Assembly (NCBI GenBank): GCA_004357435.1 | Contig: SMVS01000069.1 | Span: 1 to 5,938 of the forward strand | Length of the DNA stretch: 5,938 bases | Direction: 5' to 3' | Source: Nitrospina sp. | GTDB lineage: Bacteria; Nitrospinota; Nitrospinia; Nitrospinales; Nitrospinaceae | Shown here: in pieces, positions 1 through 5,938 of the stretch | How the letters are laid out: each line of letters opens with the position of its first letter | How positions within the stretch are numbered: the first letter of the stretch is position 1 | Notes under the pieces: model-generated | Databases searched by the model: none | The model's input: the letters and a program-made list of their open reading frames with translations, nothing else | What the model was told of the DNA's origin: nothing | Translations under genes and position numbers: made by a program

Positions 1-1260
1 ACCTGGCTTTTCACCGGGTAAATTGATATGGGTGAGAACGCCAAATCCTAATTCAAGAGCATATTTGGCCAGATTGTCTACTCCCAACCGATGCCCCAGG
101 GAATAAAAGAACACATCGCAGGATTGGACGATGGCATCATGGAGATTGACATAACCGTGCCCGCCCCGCCGCCAGCACCGGTAGATGCCACGTCCTAACC
201 GGTAATGCCCAGGACAAAAAATGGTGGTTTCCGGGGTGATGAGTTTTTCCTCAAGGCCGGCAAACGCTGTGACAATTTTATAAGTGGATGCCGGCGGGTA
301 TTGCCCGTCAATCGCCTTATTCTGCAACGGATGCATCTCATCAAAAATCAACTTTCGCCAGTTCTCGACAGAAATACCGGATGCAAATAAATTAGGATCA
401 AAGGAAGGTTTGCTGGTGATCGCCAGAATTTCTCCCGTCTGAGCTTTGATCACTACAGCCGATCCATTAATGGGCTTCTCCGCGGTGCCGGTCATCAATT
501 GTTCGACTACTTGTTGAATTCGGAGGTCGAGGGTGAGAACCAATTCGTTGCCGCTTTGCGGAGGGAGCTTCCGAAGGGTTTGAAGTTCCCGTCCCGCCAC
601 ATCGACTTCCACTTCCTTGTAGCCCTTTTTACCTTTTAAATCGGCTTCATAAAGATACTCCATGCCCTTCTTGCCGACCAGATCCCCCAATCGGTAACCG
701 GCCCCGCGGACAGCATTGAGTTTGTCTTCTGATATTTCGCCAAGATAACCCAGGACATGCGAACTCAGATCCCCATAAATATAGTTTCTGAGGGGCTCGA
801 CTTTCAGTTGCACCCCCGGCAACAAACGATTATTTTCCTCGATGCCGGCAACCTGCTCCCGGGTGATATCGGCCTGGACGAGCACGTTCACAAAAGGTGG
901 TGCCCGGCTGATATCTTTCAAAACTTTAGAGGTGTCAAATTCAATATGATTGAGCAGTTCCTCCAAAGTACCATTCAAATCCGGAGCATCCTCCGGAGTG
1001 ATGTAGACGTTGAAGGAAGGCCGAATCGTCACCAGAGTTTCACCGTTCCGATCACTGATTTTCCCGCGATAAGACGGTAAGGAAATAAAACGGACACGGT
1101 TGTTTTCGGAAAGCCCCATAAAGCTTTCACCCTTCAGGATCTGCAAATACCAGACACGCATCCATAAAATCAAAAAGCAGAAAATCACCAGAATGACAAA
1201 AATCTTCATCTTTTTACGGACGCTCTCTGAAACGTCGGGAGTGTATAAATGGATGCTCAA
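1..1260 (-). CDS. mrdA: Penicillin-binding protein 2 (peptidoglycan D,D-transpeptidase of the elongasome), 3' end cut by window edge
   Basis: I translated the minus strand by hand. It stays open for 420 codons to the left edge, so the C-terminal part (KTG motif, roughly 200 residues) is missing. PBP2 crosslinks peptidoglycan strands during lateral wall growth, working with RodA and MreBCD from the periplasmic face of the inner membrane. From the chosen start there is a short cytoplasmic tail, one membrane segment (about residues 20-42), the PBP dimerisation-domain signature YRGKISDRNG (64-73), and a transpeptidase domain from about 235. That domain has the nucleophile motif S325-T-Y-K328 inside YPPASTYK, a CPGHYR...CW...GHG stretch, and S380-C-D382. 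The S-x-D form of the second motif is usual in PBP2. The start is taken as TTG at 1260-1258, overlapping the mreD stop (TTGA), with GGAG 11 nt upstream. It gives the expected basic tail (SVRKK) before the membrane segment. ATG at 1209-1207 is the alternative, but its upstream site is weak. Family is near certain; the start is moderately so. Confidence 0.95.
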   Translation of the reverse strand, partial: MSIHLYTPDVSESVRKKMKIFVILVIFCFLILWMRVWYLQILKGESFMGLSENNRVRFISLPSYRGKISDRNGETLVTIRPSFNVYITPEDAPDLNGTLEELLNHIEFDTSKVLKDISRAPPFVNVLVQADITREQVAGIEENNRLLPGVQLKVEPLRNYIYGDLSSHVLGYLGEISEDKLNAVRGAGYRLGDLVGKKGMEYLYEADLKGKKGYKEVEVDVAGRELQTLRKLPPQSGNELVLTLDLRIQQVVEQLMTGTAEKPINGSAVVIKAQTGEILAITSKPSFDPNLFASGISVENWRKLIFDEMHPLQNKAIDGQYPPASTYKIVTAFAGLEEKLITPETTIFCPGHYRLGRGIYRCWRRGGHGYVNLHDAIVQSCDVFFYSLGHRLGVDNLAKYALELGFGVLTHINLPGEKPG

Positions 1261-1772
1261 AGGGATGATTTCTCCATTTTTGAAAATCTGCGGATCAGCC
1301 AGTTTTTATTTTTGTTCATAAAATAAAATAAGACCGGGCCTATGAGCGCGTTATAAATTGCAAAGATAAGAAGGTTTGAAAACAGGGCGCCCCAAGGCGT
1401 TTCGGATTTAAATAAAATCAAAGAGGCCACGTGATACAGCAGTCCGTCAATAATTGACGAGACAAATAAAAAAGCGGCAATGGGGACAAAGCCTTCAACG
1501 ACCAATTTGCTTTTCAGGGTGGCAAACGTAAATCCTATCAGACTCTTGGACAAGGTGTTGATTCCGAGTATTCCTCCCGACAAACAATCCTGGACAAAGC
1601 CCAATCCAAACCCCATGGCGATTCCGCCGTTCTCCTTCAAAAGGGTCGCGCAATAGACTGTCAAAATTAAAGCCAGGTCGGGAGTGATGCCGCCGAAGGA
1701 AAACAAACCCAACAGCGTGGTTTGGAGGGAAAAAATCAGAACCAGGTATACAAATAAAATTAAAACTAACAT
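1257..1772 (-). CDS. mreD: Rod shape-determining protein MreD
   Basis: This is a 171-residue, very hydrophobic inner-membrane protein of normal MreD length, with about five predicted membrane segments. It carries the family's loop ITPDLALIL (about 29-37) and the glycine-rich signature GFGLGFVQDCLSGGILG (54-70) followed by NTLSKSLIG (72-80). The C-terminus is a short basic cytoplasmic tail (NKNKNWLIRRFSKMEKSSL). MreD links the MreB/MreC scaffold to PBP2 and RodA in the elongasome; its exact biochemical role is poorly defined. The start is ATG at 1772-1770, preceded by GAAGG with a 6-nt spacer. It begins 12 nt after the mreC stop, and its own stop overlaps the presumed TTG start of mrdA, which suggests translational coupling. 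Sequence alone diverges fast in this family, but motif plus position between mreC and mrdA make the call secure. Confidence 0.93.
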   Translation of the reverse strand: MLVLILFVYLVLIFSLQTTLLGLFSFGGITPDLALILTVYCATLLKENGGIAMGFGLGFVQDCLSGGILGINTLSKSLIGFTFATLKSKLVVEGFVPIAAFLFVSSIIDGLLYHVASLILFKSETPWGALFSNLLIFAIYNALIGPVLFYFMNKNKNWLIRRFSKMEKSSL

Positions 1773-1784
1773 GGCGGGCCTTCT

Positions 1785-2600
1785 TCAGGACAATAGAACC
1801 AGAACCTCTTCCAACCGGGTCAAATCTGCGCTGGGAACCACGGTAATCTCCTGAAACAATCCCTGGGTGGCTTTGGTCACTTCCGACACGGTCCCCAACT
1901 TCAAACCTTTTGGATAGATTTTTCCCAACCCCGACGACAACACTTCGTCGCCGATCTCAACCTGAGCGGTGATGGGAACATATTTCATAAAGCAATGATT
2001 TGAGCCGGCCCCGACCACCACTCCCGAAACTCTTGAATTCTGGAAAAGAGCGTCCACCGCACTGCGGTTGTCAATGATGAGAAGAACTTTGGAAGTATTT
2101 CTGCCTGCCTGAATCACATGCCCCACGATTCCGCCCTGCGTGACCACGGCGATGTTCTCCTCGACTCCATCCTGCGTGCCTTTATCGATAAAGACCATTT
2201 TACCCCACTGCGTGGCGTCGCGGCCAATGATTCTGGAAATAATGCCCTTCAGTTCCTGCTGTTCTTGATAGTTGCTCAGCGACCCCACTCGCGTGAGCAG
2301 GAGAATTTTTTCCCGCAAATCATGGTTTTGCTTGAGCAACCTTTCTACTCGGCGCTCAAGATTTTTATTTTCCTTAGAGGTGTTCACCAATTTAAAGTAA
2401 TGGTCCACCGTTTCGGAAATGGATTGTACTGTGTTCGTGAACAGGTTCTGGACGGGCGAGACCACCCAAAGGAGCGCGGTCTCGAAAAAGAAGGGGGTTT
2501 GCGATCGCTTGACATTCAGAGTCATCAAAGCAAAGGAGACCACAAAAATCGAGAGGAGTATGATTATATTTTTACGATCCTTGAATCCCCTTTTCCACAC
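1785..2600 (-). CDS. mreC: Rod shape-determining protein MreC
   Basis: This 271-residue bitopic inner-membrane protein organises the elongasome on the periplasmic side and touches PBP2. In order it has a basic cytoplasmic tail (WKRGFKDRK), one membrane segment (about 11-28), a helical stretch ending in a charged heptad-like coiled coil (about 74-105, ENKNLERRVERLL), and the MreC beta-barrel domain (about 118-271). That domain shows recognisable elements such as IGRDATQWGKMVFIDKG, DGV...VVTQGGIVGHV, VLLIIDNRSAVDA, VGDEVLSSG-like IGDEVLSSGLG and YPKGLKLGTV. Length and layout are typical. The start codon is GTG (2600-2598), 2 nt after the mreB stop. No convincing Shine-Dalgarno lies upstream, where the sequence is A/T-rich, so initiation probably depends on ribosomes terminating on mreB. 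The protein call is firm; the GTG start is supported by spacing and by the length of the N-terminal tail. Confidence 0.95.
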   Translation of the reverse strand: MWKRGFKDRKNIIILLSIFVVSFALMTLNVKRSQTPFFFETALLWVVSPVQNLFTNTVQSISETVDHYFKLVNTSKENKNLERRVERLLKQNHDLREKILLLTRVGSLSNYQEQQELKGIISRIIGRDATQWGKMVFIDKGTQDGVEENIAVVTQGGIVGHVIQAGRNTSKVLLIIDNRSAVDALFQNSRVSGVVVGAGSNHCFMKYVPITAQVEIGDEVLSSGLGKIYPKGLKLGTVSEVTKATQGLFQEITVVPSADLTRLEEVLVLLS

Positions 2601-2602
2601 TT

Positions 2603-3628
2603 TTAAAAGGTAACTTTTTTGAGTAGTTTGTGGTTGGACAAAAGTTTTCCGGCTCCCAGAGCAACGGCGGAAAGCGGGTCTTCCGCCAACGTAATCGGCA
2701 AACCGGTTGCCTCCCTCAACAATATATCCAGACCCTTAATTAAAGAGCCGCCGCCAGTGACGACCACCCCTTTATCAACGATATCCGCCGCCAACTCCGG
2801 CGGAGTTCTCTCTAAAGCGATTTTAACCGTTTCCACAATGGTGCTGAATGTTTCCTGAAGGGCTTCCCGGACTTCCTCATCTGAGAGGACCAGGGTCTTG
2901 GGGATTCCCGCTACCAGGTCCCGCCCTTTAATTTCCATGGTCACCCTTTGGTCCAGCGGGTAAGCCGTTCCGATCTGAATTTTTATATTCTCCGCAGTGC
3001 GTTCGCCAATCAGTAAATTGTATTTGCGTTTGACGTAATTGACAATGGCTTCATCCATCTCATCGCCAGCCACCCGGACCGATTTGCTGTATACAATCCC
3101 GGACATGGAAATGATAGCCACTTCGGTGGTGCCGCCGCCGATATCAATGATCATGTTTCCGGAAGGCTCCTCAATGGGCAAATCCACCCCAATGGCCGCC
3201 GCCATAGGCTCTTCCACCAGAAAAACTTCGCGCGCACCGGCAGATTCAGCCGAGTCACGCACGGCGCGTTTTTCCACCTGGGTGATGCCCGAAGGCGCCG
3301 CAATCACCACTCGCGGCCGCACCATGGATTTTCGATTATTATGAACTTTTTGAATAAAATGCCGGATCATTTGCTGGGTCACTTCAAAGTGGGCAATGAC
3401 CCCATCTTTCATGGGACGAATGGCTTCAATGCTTGCCGGGGCGCGTCCCAGCATCTGCTTGGCTTCCGCTCCGACAGCCTGGATTTCCTTGGTAAGCGTG
3501 TTGAGGGCCACGACAGAGGGTTCGCGCAGACAAATCCCCTTATTTTTGACAAACACCAGCGTGTTCGCGGTCCCCAAGTCGATCGCGATATCGGAGGAAA
3601 ACATGTCCCAAAAAAAATCGAATGGCAA
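2603..3628 (-). CDS. mreB: Rod shape-determining protein MreB (bacterial actin)
   Basis: MreB is an actin-fold ATPase that forms short membrane-bound filaments and steers wall synthesis. At 341 residues the length is typical. Visible motifs are phosphate-1 D17-L-G-T-A-N22, the conserved PSVVA (37-41), GRAP (61-64), RPMKDGVI (71-78), VVIAAPSGIT (107-116), VFLVEEPMAAAIG (135-147), phosphate-2 D162-I-G-G-G-T-T-E169, and the adenosine-loop VVVTGGGSLIKGL near 290. The start is TTG at 3628-3626. It has AGGA (3639-3636) seven bases upstream and an in-frame TAG four codons before it. It gives an eight-residue extension before MFSSDIAIDLGTAN, comparable to the E. coli N-terminus (MLKKFRG before MFSND). 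ATG at 3604-3602 is an alternative, but it lacks a properly spaced ribosome site. This is the first gene of the operon, about 55 nt downstream of a good promoter. Function is near certain. Confidence 0.97.
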   Translation of the reverse strand: MPFDFFWDMFSSDIAIDLGTANTLVFVKNKGICLREPSVVALNTLTKEIQAVGAEAKQMLGRAPASIEAIRPMKDGVIAHFEVTQQMIRHFIQKVHNNRKSMVRPRVVIAAPSGITQVEKRAVRDSAESAGAREVFLVEEPMAAAIGVDLPIEEPSGNMIIDIGGGTTEVAIISMSGIVYSKSVRVAGDEMDEAIVNYVKRKYNLLIGERTAENIKIQIGTAYPLDQRVTMEIKGRDLVAGIPKTLVLSDEEVREALQETFSTIVETVKIALERTPPELAADIVDKGVVVTGGGSLIKGLDILLREATGLPITLAEDPLSAVALGAGKLLSNHKLLKKVTF

Positions 3629-3635
3629 TTGACTG

Positions 3636-3639
3636 TCCT
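3636..3639 (-). promoter_or_regulatory. Shine-Dalgarno site that decides the TTG start of mreB
   Basis: AGGA on the minus strand (within TAGGAC) lies seven bases before TTG at 3628-3626. The competing ATG at 3604 has only a GGG two bases upstream, which is too close to serve. The same TAG supplies an in-frame stop, so translation cannot begin further upstream. This favours TTG as the real start. Confidence 0.65.
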
Positions 3640-3689
3640 ATCATTGAAGGGGAAAGAAAACCGTAACCTCTTGATATTCCTAATTAAAC

Positions 3690-3718
3690 CTTATATCAAG
3701 GGGGTGATAAAATTGCAA
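3690..3718 (-). promoter_or_regulatory. Predicted sigma70-type promoter of the mreBCD-mrdA operon
   Basis: On the minus strand, TTGCAA (3718-3713, 4 of 6 to TTGACA) and TATAAG (3695-3690, 5 of 6 to TATAAT) are separated by exactly 17 bases. A transcript would start near 3683, leaving a leader of about 55 nt before the mreB TTG. The promoter sits just downstream of the hairpin/T-run at 3726-3772, so it would not be affected by termination there. Prediction by eye only. Confidence 0.6.
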
Positions 3719-3725
3719 GATAAAT

Positions 3726-3772
3726 AAAAAAAACGGGATTCTAAATGGCTTCCATTTTTTAACACCCCGTTT
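3726..3772 (-). terminator. Two-part hairpin followed by a T-run on the minus strand (terminator-like or attenuator-like)
   Basis: Read on the minus strand, AAACGGG (3772-3766) pairs perfectly with CCCGTTT (3737-3731). Inside it a second perfect stem AAATGG/CCATTT (3757-3752 with 3748-3743) closes a three-base loop, with unpaired bases between the two stems. The right arm runs straight into T's: eight consecutive T's at 3733-3726, then ATTTA. This is the form of a Rho-independent terminator acting leftwards. On the plus strand the arm is followed by TTTCAAAA, so it is poor in that direction. No minus-strand gene lies immediately upstream, so it would end antisense transcription from ppiD, a short RNA, or a longer mreB leader. 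The stem is only moderately GC-rich and interrupted, so strength is uncertain. Confidence 0.5.
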
Positions 3773-3793
3773 CAAAACTAATACAGAACTGAT

Positions 3794-3823
3794 ATTATAA
3801 GGAGCCAAATAAACGGTTGCGAA
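3794..3823 (-). promoter_or_regulatory. Candidate minus-strand promoter upstream of the hairpin
   Basis: A perfect TATAAT lies on the minus strand at 3799-3794. The best upstream hexamer is TTCGCA (3823-3818, 4 of 6) at an 18-base spacing. Transcription would begin near 3787 and reach the hairpin/T-run about 60 nt later. The -10 match is good but the -35 is mediocre, and A/T-rich intergenic DNA gives such matches by chance, so confidence is low. It overlaps the candidate ppiD promoter on the other strand. Confidence 0.3.
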
Positions 3824-3845
3824 AAGAAACCCTCTTTTATAGTAT
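3817..3845 (+). promoter_or_regulatory. Candidate promoter of ppiD
   Basis: TTGCGA (3817-3822, 4 of 6) and TAGTAT (3840-3845, 4 of 6) are 17 bases apart, giving a start near 3852 and a leader of about 45 nt before the ppiD ATG. A TATTAT at 3793-3798 is another possible -10, but it has a poor -35. Alternative sigma factors that often drive envelope-stress genes were considered, but no convincing consensus was recognised. Weak prediction. Confidence 0.3.
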
Positions 3846-3896
3846 GTCCTAGTTTGGATTTTACCACCCCTTTAAGGGCCTTCGGAGTTTTATTGC

Positions 3897-5834
3897 ATGC
3901 TGAATTATATTAGAAAACAATCTGATTCCTGGTTAGTCAAATCTGTGTTGTGGGGTATCGTTATTGCTTTCGTCGCCACCATTTTCTATTCATGGGGAGT
4001 CGGCGGCCCTACCGGAGGCCGAAGCGGCACCTTGGCCACCGTCCAGGGCCAGGAAATCCACCTCGCTGAATACGATCTCTATTACAACAATCTCGTTAAT
4101 TTTTACAGAGATCAGTTCAAAGGCCAGTTCTCAGAAGAGATCATCAAAAATCTGGATTTAAAAAACTCCGCGCTGGACGCTCTGATACAAAAAAAATTAT
4201 TGCTCCTGGAAGCCGAAAAACAGGAAATTCATGTCAGCGATAAAGAACTGGCCGACAGAATCATCACGATTCCGATGTTTCAAAAGGACAATGTCTTCAA
4301 CAAAACCTATTACCAAAGCTTTCTGACACAAAACCGGCTCACCACCCAAAAATTTGAAGAAAGCCAAAGGGAAAAGATGGTGCTGGAGAAAATTGAACAA
4401 TTGATCAAAAACAACACGCAGGTATCCGAAACCGAAATCCAGGAAGCCTTCAAAAAAGAGCAGGAAAAAATAAAATTCAGATATGTGGAATTTTCCAAAG
4501 ATCATTTTAAAGCTCCCCCTCCCACCGACGAAAACCTGAGAAAATATTTCGAAGCAAATCATAAGCAATTCGAAATTCCCGAACAGATCAAAGTCGAGTA
4601 TGTAAAGCTGACGCCTAAATCTTTGGAGAATTCAATCGATATCCGTGACGACGATATCGAGGACTATTATGAAAATCAAAAAGGCGAATTCTTCGTAAAA
4701 AAACAGTTCACTGCCAGCCATATACTGATCCGTAGTGACTCCCTGCCCCCGTCGGACGGGCTGTCGGATTCGGAAAAGGAAAAAATTCTGGACGACCTTG
4801 ACGGAAAAACCAAGGCCAAGGCGGAAGAGATCCTTAAAAAAATAAGGGCAGGCGCTGACTTTGCGGAGATGGCCAGGAAACATTCCGACGATACCATTTC
4901 CGGGGCCAACGGGGGCAGTTTGGGCCAGTTTTCTCAGGGAACCATGGTTCCTGAGTTTGAAACAGCCATGGGAAAACTCACTGCCGGTGAGATCGGAGAG
5001 CCCGTCAAAACAGTTTTTGGTTACCACCTCATCAAGCTGGACAAAGTTGAAGAGGAGCGGACCAAGCCTCTGGCGGAAGTCAAAGAGGAAATCACCAATA
5101 CCTTGAAAGCCATGAAGAGTCGGCAACGCGCGCGCCGCACCATTAAAAAAATCTACAAAGACGCTAAAACCGACAATAATTTAATCCGCGCGGCTCTAAA
5201 GTTTAAAACCGAAACAACTCTCTCGGAACTTTTTTCAAGGAAAAACCACGACCTGACTGAAATTGGAGTGGTTCCGGAATTTTTTAACACGGCATTTTCT
5301 TTGAGAGATCAGGAGGTCAGCTTTCCAGTCAACACTCATGAGGCGTCTTACCTCATCAAGGTAATCGAAAGAAAACCGCCGCAACTCCCCAAGCTCGAAG
5401 ATGTGAGGAGTGCCGTTACAGAGGAAGTGGTCCTGCAAAAAACCAGTTCTTTGACTTTGGAAAAGTTTAACGTGCTGACACAACGTTTAAACACGCAAAA
5501 GGACCTCGCTATCATTGCCGCCGAACTGGGCCTGGAAGTGGAAGAAACCCCCTTGTTCAGCCTGGTCGACTCCATCCCCGGGATCGGAAATATTCAGGCC
5601 ATCAAAGATTCCGTATCGCAATTGAGCTTGGACCAAACCACCGGCGCTTCTTCGCGCCTTTCCTATTTTCTGATTCAATTGGTGGAGCGAAAAACAGCGG
5701 GCGCCCCCACACCAGATCAGACCCAAGACCTTTACGCGCGTTTGAAGGAGGAAAAATCCATTCATGTATTCCAGGAATGGCTGGAGAACCTGAAAGAGAA
5801 GGCGGACATTATGGTAGATAAAACTCTGCTGTGA
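3897..5834 (+). CDS. ppiD: Membrane-anchored periplasmic chaperone / peptidyl-prolyl cis-trans isomerase, PpiD family
   Basis: PpiD-type proteins sit beside the Sec translocon and help newly exported proteins fold. The 645 residues match the family's usual size (about 620-640). There is a short cytoplasmic tail (MLNYIRKQSDSWLVK) and one membrane segment (about 16-33), then a SurA-like helical chaperone region (about 35-265, rich in Lys/Glu and containing LDALIQKKLLLLEAEK). The parvulin domain (about 270-382) has ASHILIR (273-279), ADFAEMARKHSDD, GGSLGQF, VPEF (351-354) and FGYHLIKLD (374-382). A C-terminal region follows (about 383-645) ending in HVFQEWLENLKEKADI, which resembles the end of E. 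coli PpiD. Histidines 275 and 377, in the usual parvulin active-site positions, are both present. The start is ATG with GGAG (3884-3887) nine bases upstream. It is divergent from mreB. A SurA/PrsA-like parvulin is the alternative name, but the uncleaved N-terminal anchor and the C-terminal region favour PpiD. Confidence 0.9.
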   Translation: MLNYIRKQSDSWLVKSVLWGIVIAFVATIFYSWGVGGPTGGRSGTLATVQGQEIHLAEYDLYYNNLVNFYRDQFKGQFSEEIIKNLDLKNSALDALIQKKLLLLEAEKQEIHVSDKELADRIITIPMFQKDNVFNKTYYQSFLTQNRLTTQKFEESQREKMVLEKIEQLIKNNTQVSETEIQEAFKKEQEKIKFRYVEFSKDHFKAPPPTDENLRKYFEANHKQFEIPEQIKVEYVKLTPKSLENSIDIRDDDIEDYYENQKGEFFVKKQFTASHILIRSDSLPPSDGLSDSEKEKILDDLDGKTKAKAEEILKKIRAGADFAEMARKHSDDTISGANGGSLGQFSQGTMVPEFETAMGKLTAGEIGEPVKTVFGYHLIKLDKVEEERTKPLAEVKEEITNTLKAMKSRQRARRTIKKIYKDAKTDNNLIRAALKFKTETTLSELFSRKNHDLTEIGVVPEFFNTAFSLRDQEVSFPVNTHEASYLIKVIERKPPQLPKLEDVRSAVTEEVVLQKTSSLTLEKFNVLTQRLNTQKDLAIIAAELGLEVEETPLFSLVDSIPGIGNIQAIKDSVSQLSLDQTTGASSRLSYFLIQLVERKTAGAPTPDQTQDLYARLKEEKSIHVFQEWLENLKEKADIMVDKTLL

Positions 5835-5840
5835 ACGCCG

Positions 5841-5938
5841 TCAGTGCTTTCTCCAGGGGTCCGTTTCCTGTGGTGGACTGTCTTTTTGAATTCGCTGGTG
5901 GATTTTTAAAATCTTATCCAGCAATGACCCGACATCGG
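5841..5938 (-). CDS. Probable 3' end of an unidentified minus-strand gene
   Basis: The minus strand is open from the right edge for 31 codons to TGA (5843-5841). It encodes a hydrophilic C-terminal tail beginning DVGSLLDKILKIHQRIQKDS and ending in DPWRKH. The start of the tail looks helical (LLDKILKIHQRIQ) and the end is Pro/Glu-rich. The other minus-strand frames are closed by stops, and the stop lies only 6 bp from the ppiD stop, a tidy convergent arrangement. The family is not recognisable from so few residues, and chance openness over 31 codons is possible. No clear bidirectional terminator is visible between the two stops. Confidence 0.5.
   Translation of the reverse strand, partial: DVGSLLDKILKIHQRIQKDSPPQETDPWRKH

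Noticed and set aside
115..123. Second PBP2 motif reads S-C-D instead of S-x-N
   Set aside because: S-x-D is the usual form in PBP2-class transpeptidases, so it is not a damaged active site.
757..1080. Plus-strand open frame of 107 codons
   Set aside because: It lies wholly antisense to the mrdA coding region, which shows clear PBP2 motifs. The translation has no recognisable features.
2118..2606. Plus-strand open frame of 162 codons
   Set aside because: It is antisense to mreC across its length. It is a mirror of MreC codon use with no ribosome site or family signature.
3341..3727. Plus-strand open frame of 128 codons running into the intergenic region
   Set aside because: Most of it is antisense to the 5' end of mreB, and its end merely crosses the mreB promoter. 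There is no protein signature.
3799..3852. AAGGAG followed by a short TTG-started frame of 11 codons (TTG at 3817) ahead of ppiD, a possible leader peptide
   Set aside because: The spacing from AAGGAG to TTG is about 12 bases, the frame overlaps the candidate ppiD promoter, and it would need a transcript starting further upstream.
4632..5126. Minus-strand open frame of 164 codons inside ppiD
   Set aside because: It is the shadow of the parvulin-domain coding sequence, which is strongly supported on the plus strand.
5858..5888. Possible terminator after ppiD (GTCC...GGAC followed by TGTCTTTTT)
   Set aside because: The stem is only four base pairs with a 12-base loop, and it lies within the likely coding end of the convergent gene. 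Too weak to call.

Overview
This window looks like core chromosome of a Gram-negative bacterium. It holds a cell-shape operon (mreB-mreC-mreD-mrdA) on the minus strand and, divergently on the plus strand, a membrane-anchored periplasmic chaperone/peptidyl-prolyl isomerase of the PpiD family. Base composition is moderate and even. No mobile element, CRISPR array, tRNA or rRNA was seen. The mre gene order, the PBP2 sequence style (cysteines before the SCD motif) and the PpiD sequence resemble the deltaproteobacterial/Nitrospinota range. That placement is a guess from sequence style, not a search result.

Layout, in window coordinates: 1-1260 is the 5' two thirds of mrdA (PBP2, minus strand), cut by the left edge. 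1257-1772 is mreD, 1785-2600 mreC and 2603-3628 mreB, all minus. 3629-3896 is a 268-bp divergent intergenic region. It carries a good sigma70-like promoter for mreB, a weaker candidate promoter for ppiD, and a two-part hairpin followed by a T-run on the minus strand, with a perfect TATAAT just upstream of it. 3897-5834 is ppiD (plus). 5841-5938 is probably the 3' end of an unidentified minus-strand gene that converges on ppiD with only 6 bp between the stops.

The four minus-strand genes are tightly packed (a 4-bp overlap, a 12-nt gap and a 2-nt gap), so they are almost certainly one transcript led by mreB. Their products form the elongasome: MreB filaments on the inner face of the membrane, MreC and MreD bridging it, and PBP2 crosslinking peptidoglycan (its usual partner RodA would be expected just beyond the left edge). 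PpiD acts on proteins emerging from the Sec translocon. It is an envelope protein too, but any functional link to the mre operon is inferred only from divergent placement.

The operon itself is ordinary. The points most worth a second look are the hairpin/T-run with its own candidate promoter upstream of mreB, the apparent use of non-ATG starts in three of the four operon genes, and the intact parvulin histidines and degenerate C-terminal repeats in PpiD. I found nothing that amounts to a new biological system.
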